Part shown: positions 14,548-14,717 of the stretch, one piece after another
Layout: each line of letters starts with the position of its first letter
How positions within the stretch are numbered: the first letter of the stretch is position 1
NCBI GenBank assembly: GCA_944353735.1
Contig: CALVPU010000197.1
Location: forward strand, 1 to 14,717
Direction of reading: 5' to 3'
DNA length: 14,717 nt
Source: an uncultured Eubacteriales bacterium
Lineage (GTDB): Bacteria; Bacillota; Clostridia; Christensenellales; Aristaeellaceae
The notes under the pieces: model-generated
Databases searched by the model: none
Seen by the model: only the letters and a program-made list of their open reading frames with translations
What the model was told of the DNA's origin: nothing
Translations under genes and position numbers: made by a program

Positions 14548-14717
14548 TCAGCCAAGGATCTTGGTGACGACGCCGGAACCGACCGTGCGACCGCCCTCGC
14601 GGATAGCGAAGCGCAGGCCCTCTTCGCACGCGATCGGCGTGATCAGCGTGATCTCCATGTCGATGTTGTCGCCCGGCATGACCATCTCAACGCCGTCCGG
14701 CAGCTTGATGTTTCCCG
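14548..14717 (-). CDS. tuf: Elongation factor Tu, C-terminal end (partial)
   Basis: The last 55 residues are present, ending at the TGA at 14548-14550. The read includes LPDGVEMVMPGDN, ITPIACEEGLRFAIREGG and GRTVGSGVVTKILG, the highly conserved end of EF-Tu domain 3. EF-Tu is the GTPase that delivers aminoacyl-tRNA to the ribosome. The 5' part lies beyond base 14717. It ends in its own terminator, so the regulator/importer operon downstream is probably transcribed independently. Confidence 0.97.
   Translation of the reverse strand, partial: GNIKLPDGVEMVMPGDNIDMEITLITPIACEEGLRFAIREGGRTVGSGVVTKILG

Noticed and set aside
14351..14629. 92-residue minus-strand frame
   Set aside because: It overlaps the tuf 3' end in a different frame and crosses the tuf terminator; no ribosome site.

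Overview
The window looks like chromosomal DNA of a high-GC Bacillota, probably a clostridial lineage. Supporting signs are Shine-Dalgarno sites of the GGAGG type before almost every gene, sigma-A promoters, U-tract terminators, the order polA-coaE-lytic transglycosylase (which I recall from Clostridia), and a Sec-type solute-binding protein beside an Opp-type importer. I see no rRNA, tRNA, CRISPR array, prophage or insertion sequence. The high GC content produces long antisense open frames opposite most real genes; these are treated as artefacts.

Region 1 (1-4150, minus strand) is a tightly packed housekeeping operon. It runs from an extended -10 promoter (4122-4150) through DNA polymerase I (polA), dephospho-CoA kinase (coaE), a membrane-anchored lytic transglycosylase, and the start of a secreted protein that leaves the window at base 1. 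All junctions overlap (14, 4 and about 32 bp). The last gene carries an 11-residue tandem repeat and has no recognisable family.

Region 2 (4190-7020) has a divergently transcribed small membrane-anchored protein (plus strand, own promoter), a 390 bp structured intergenic stretch without a convincing gene, and a monocistronic argS (minus strand, own promoter).

Region 3 (7023-14319, minus strand) is a complete importer operon: a LacI-family regulator, an extracellular solute-binding protein, two permeases (OppB and OppC type) and two ATPases (OppD and OppF type). It starts at a promoter with consensus -35 and -10 hexamers and ends at a strong intrinsic terminator. A LacI-type operator-like sequence lies just downstream of the -10, and an 11-mer copy of it lies about 185 bp further upstream. 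A 15-bp stem-loop separates the binding-protein gene from the permeases, as expected where the binding protein must be made in excess. The LacI regulator, the SMID D-loop of the second ATPase and the missing C-terminal cysteine region of that ATPase suggest an oligosaccharide rather than a peptide substrate; this is inference.

Region 4 (14494-14717) is the 3' end of tuf (EF-Tu) with its terminator.

I do not see a clearly new defence or mobile system. The most unusual items are the OppC-type permease with a large extracytoplasmic insertion, the repeat-bearing secreted protein after the transglycosylase, the structured 4723-5073 stretch, and the operator architecture upstream of the regulator.
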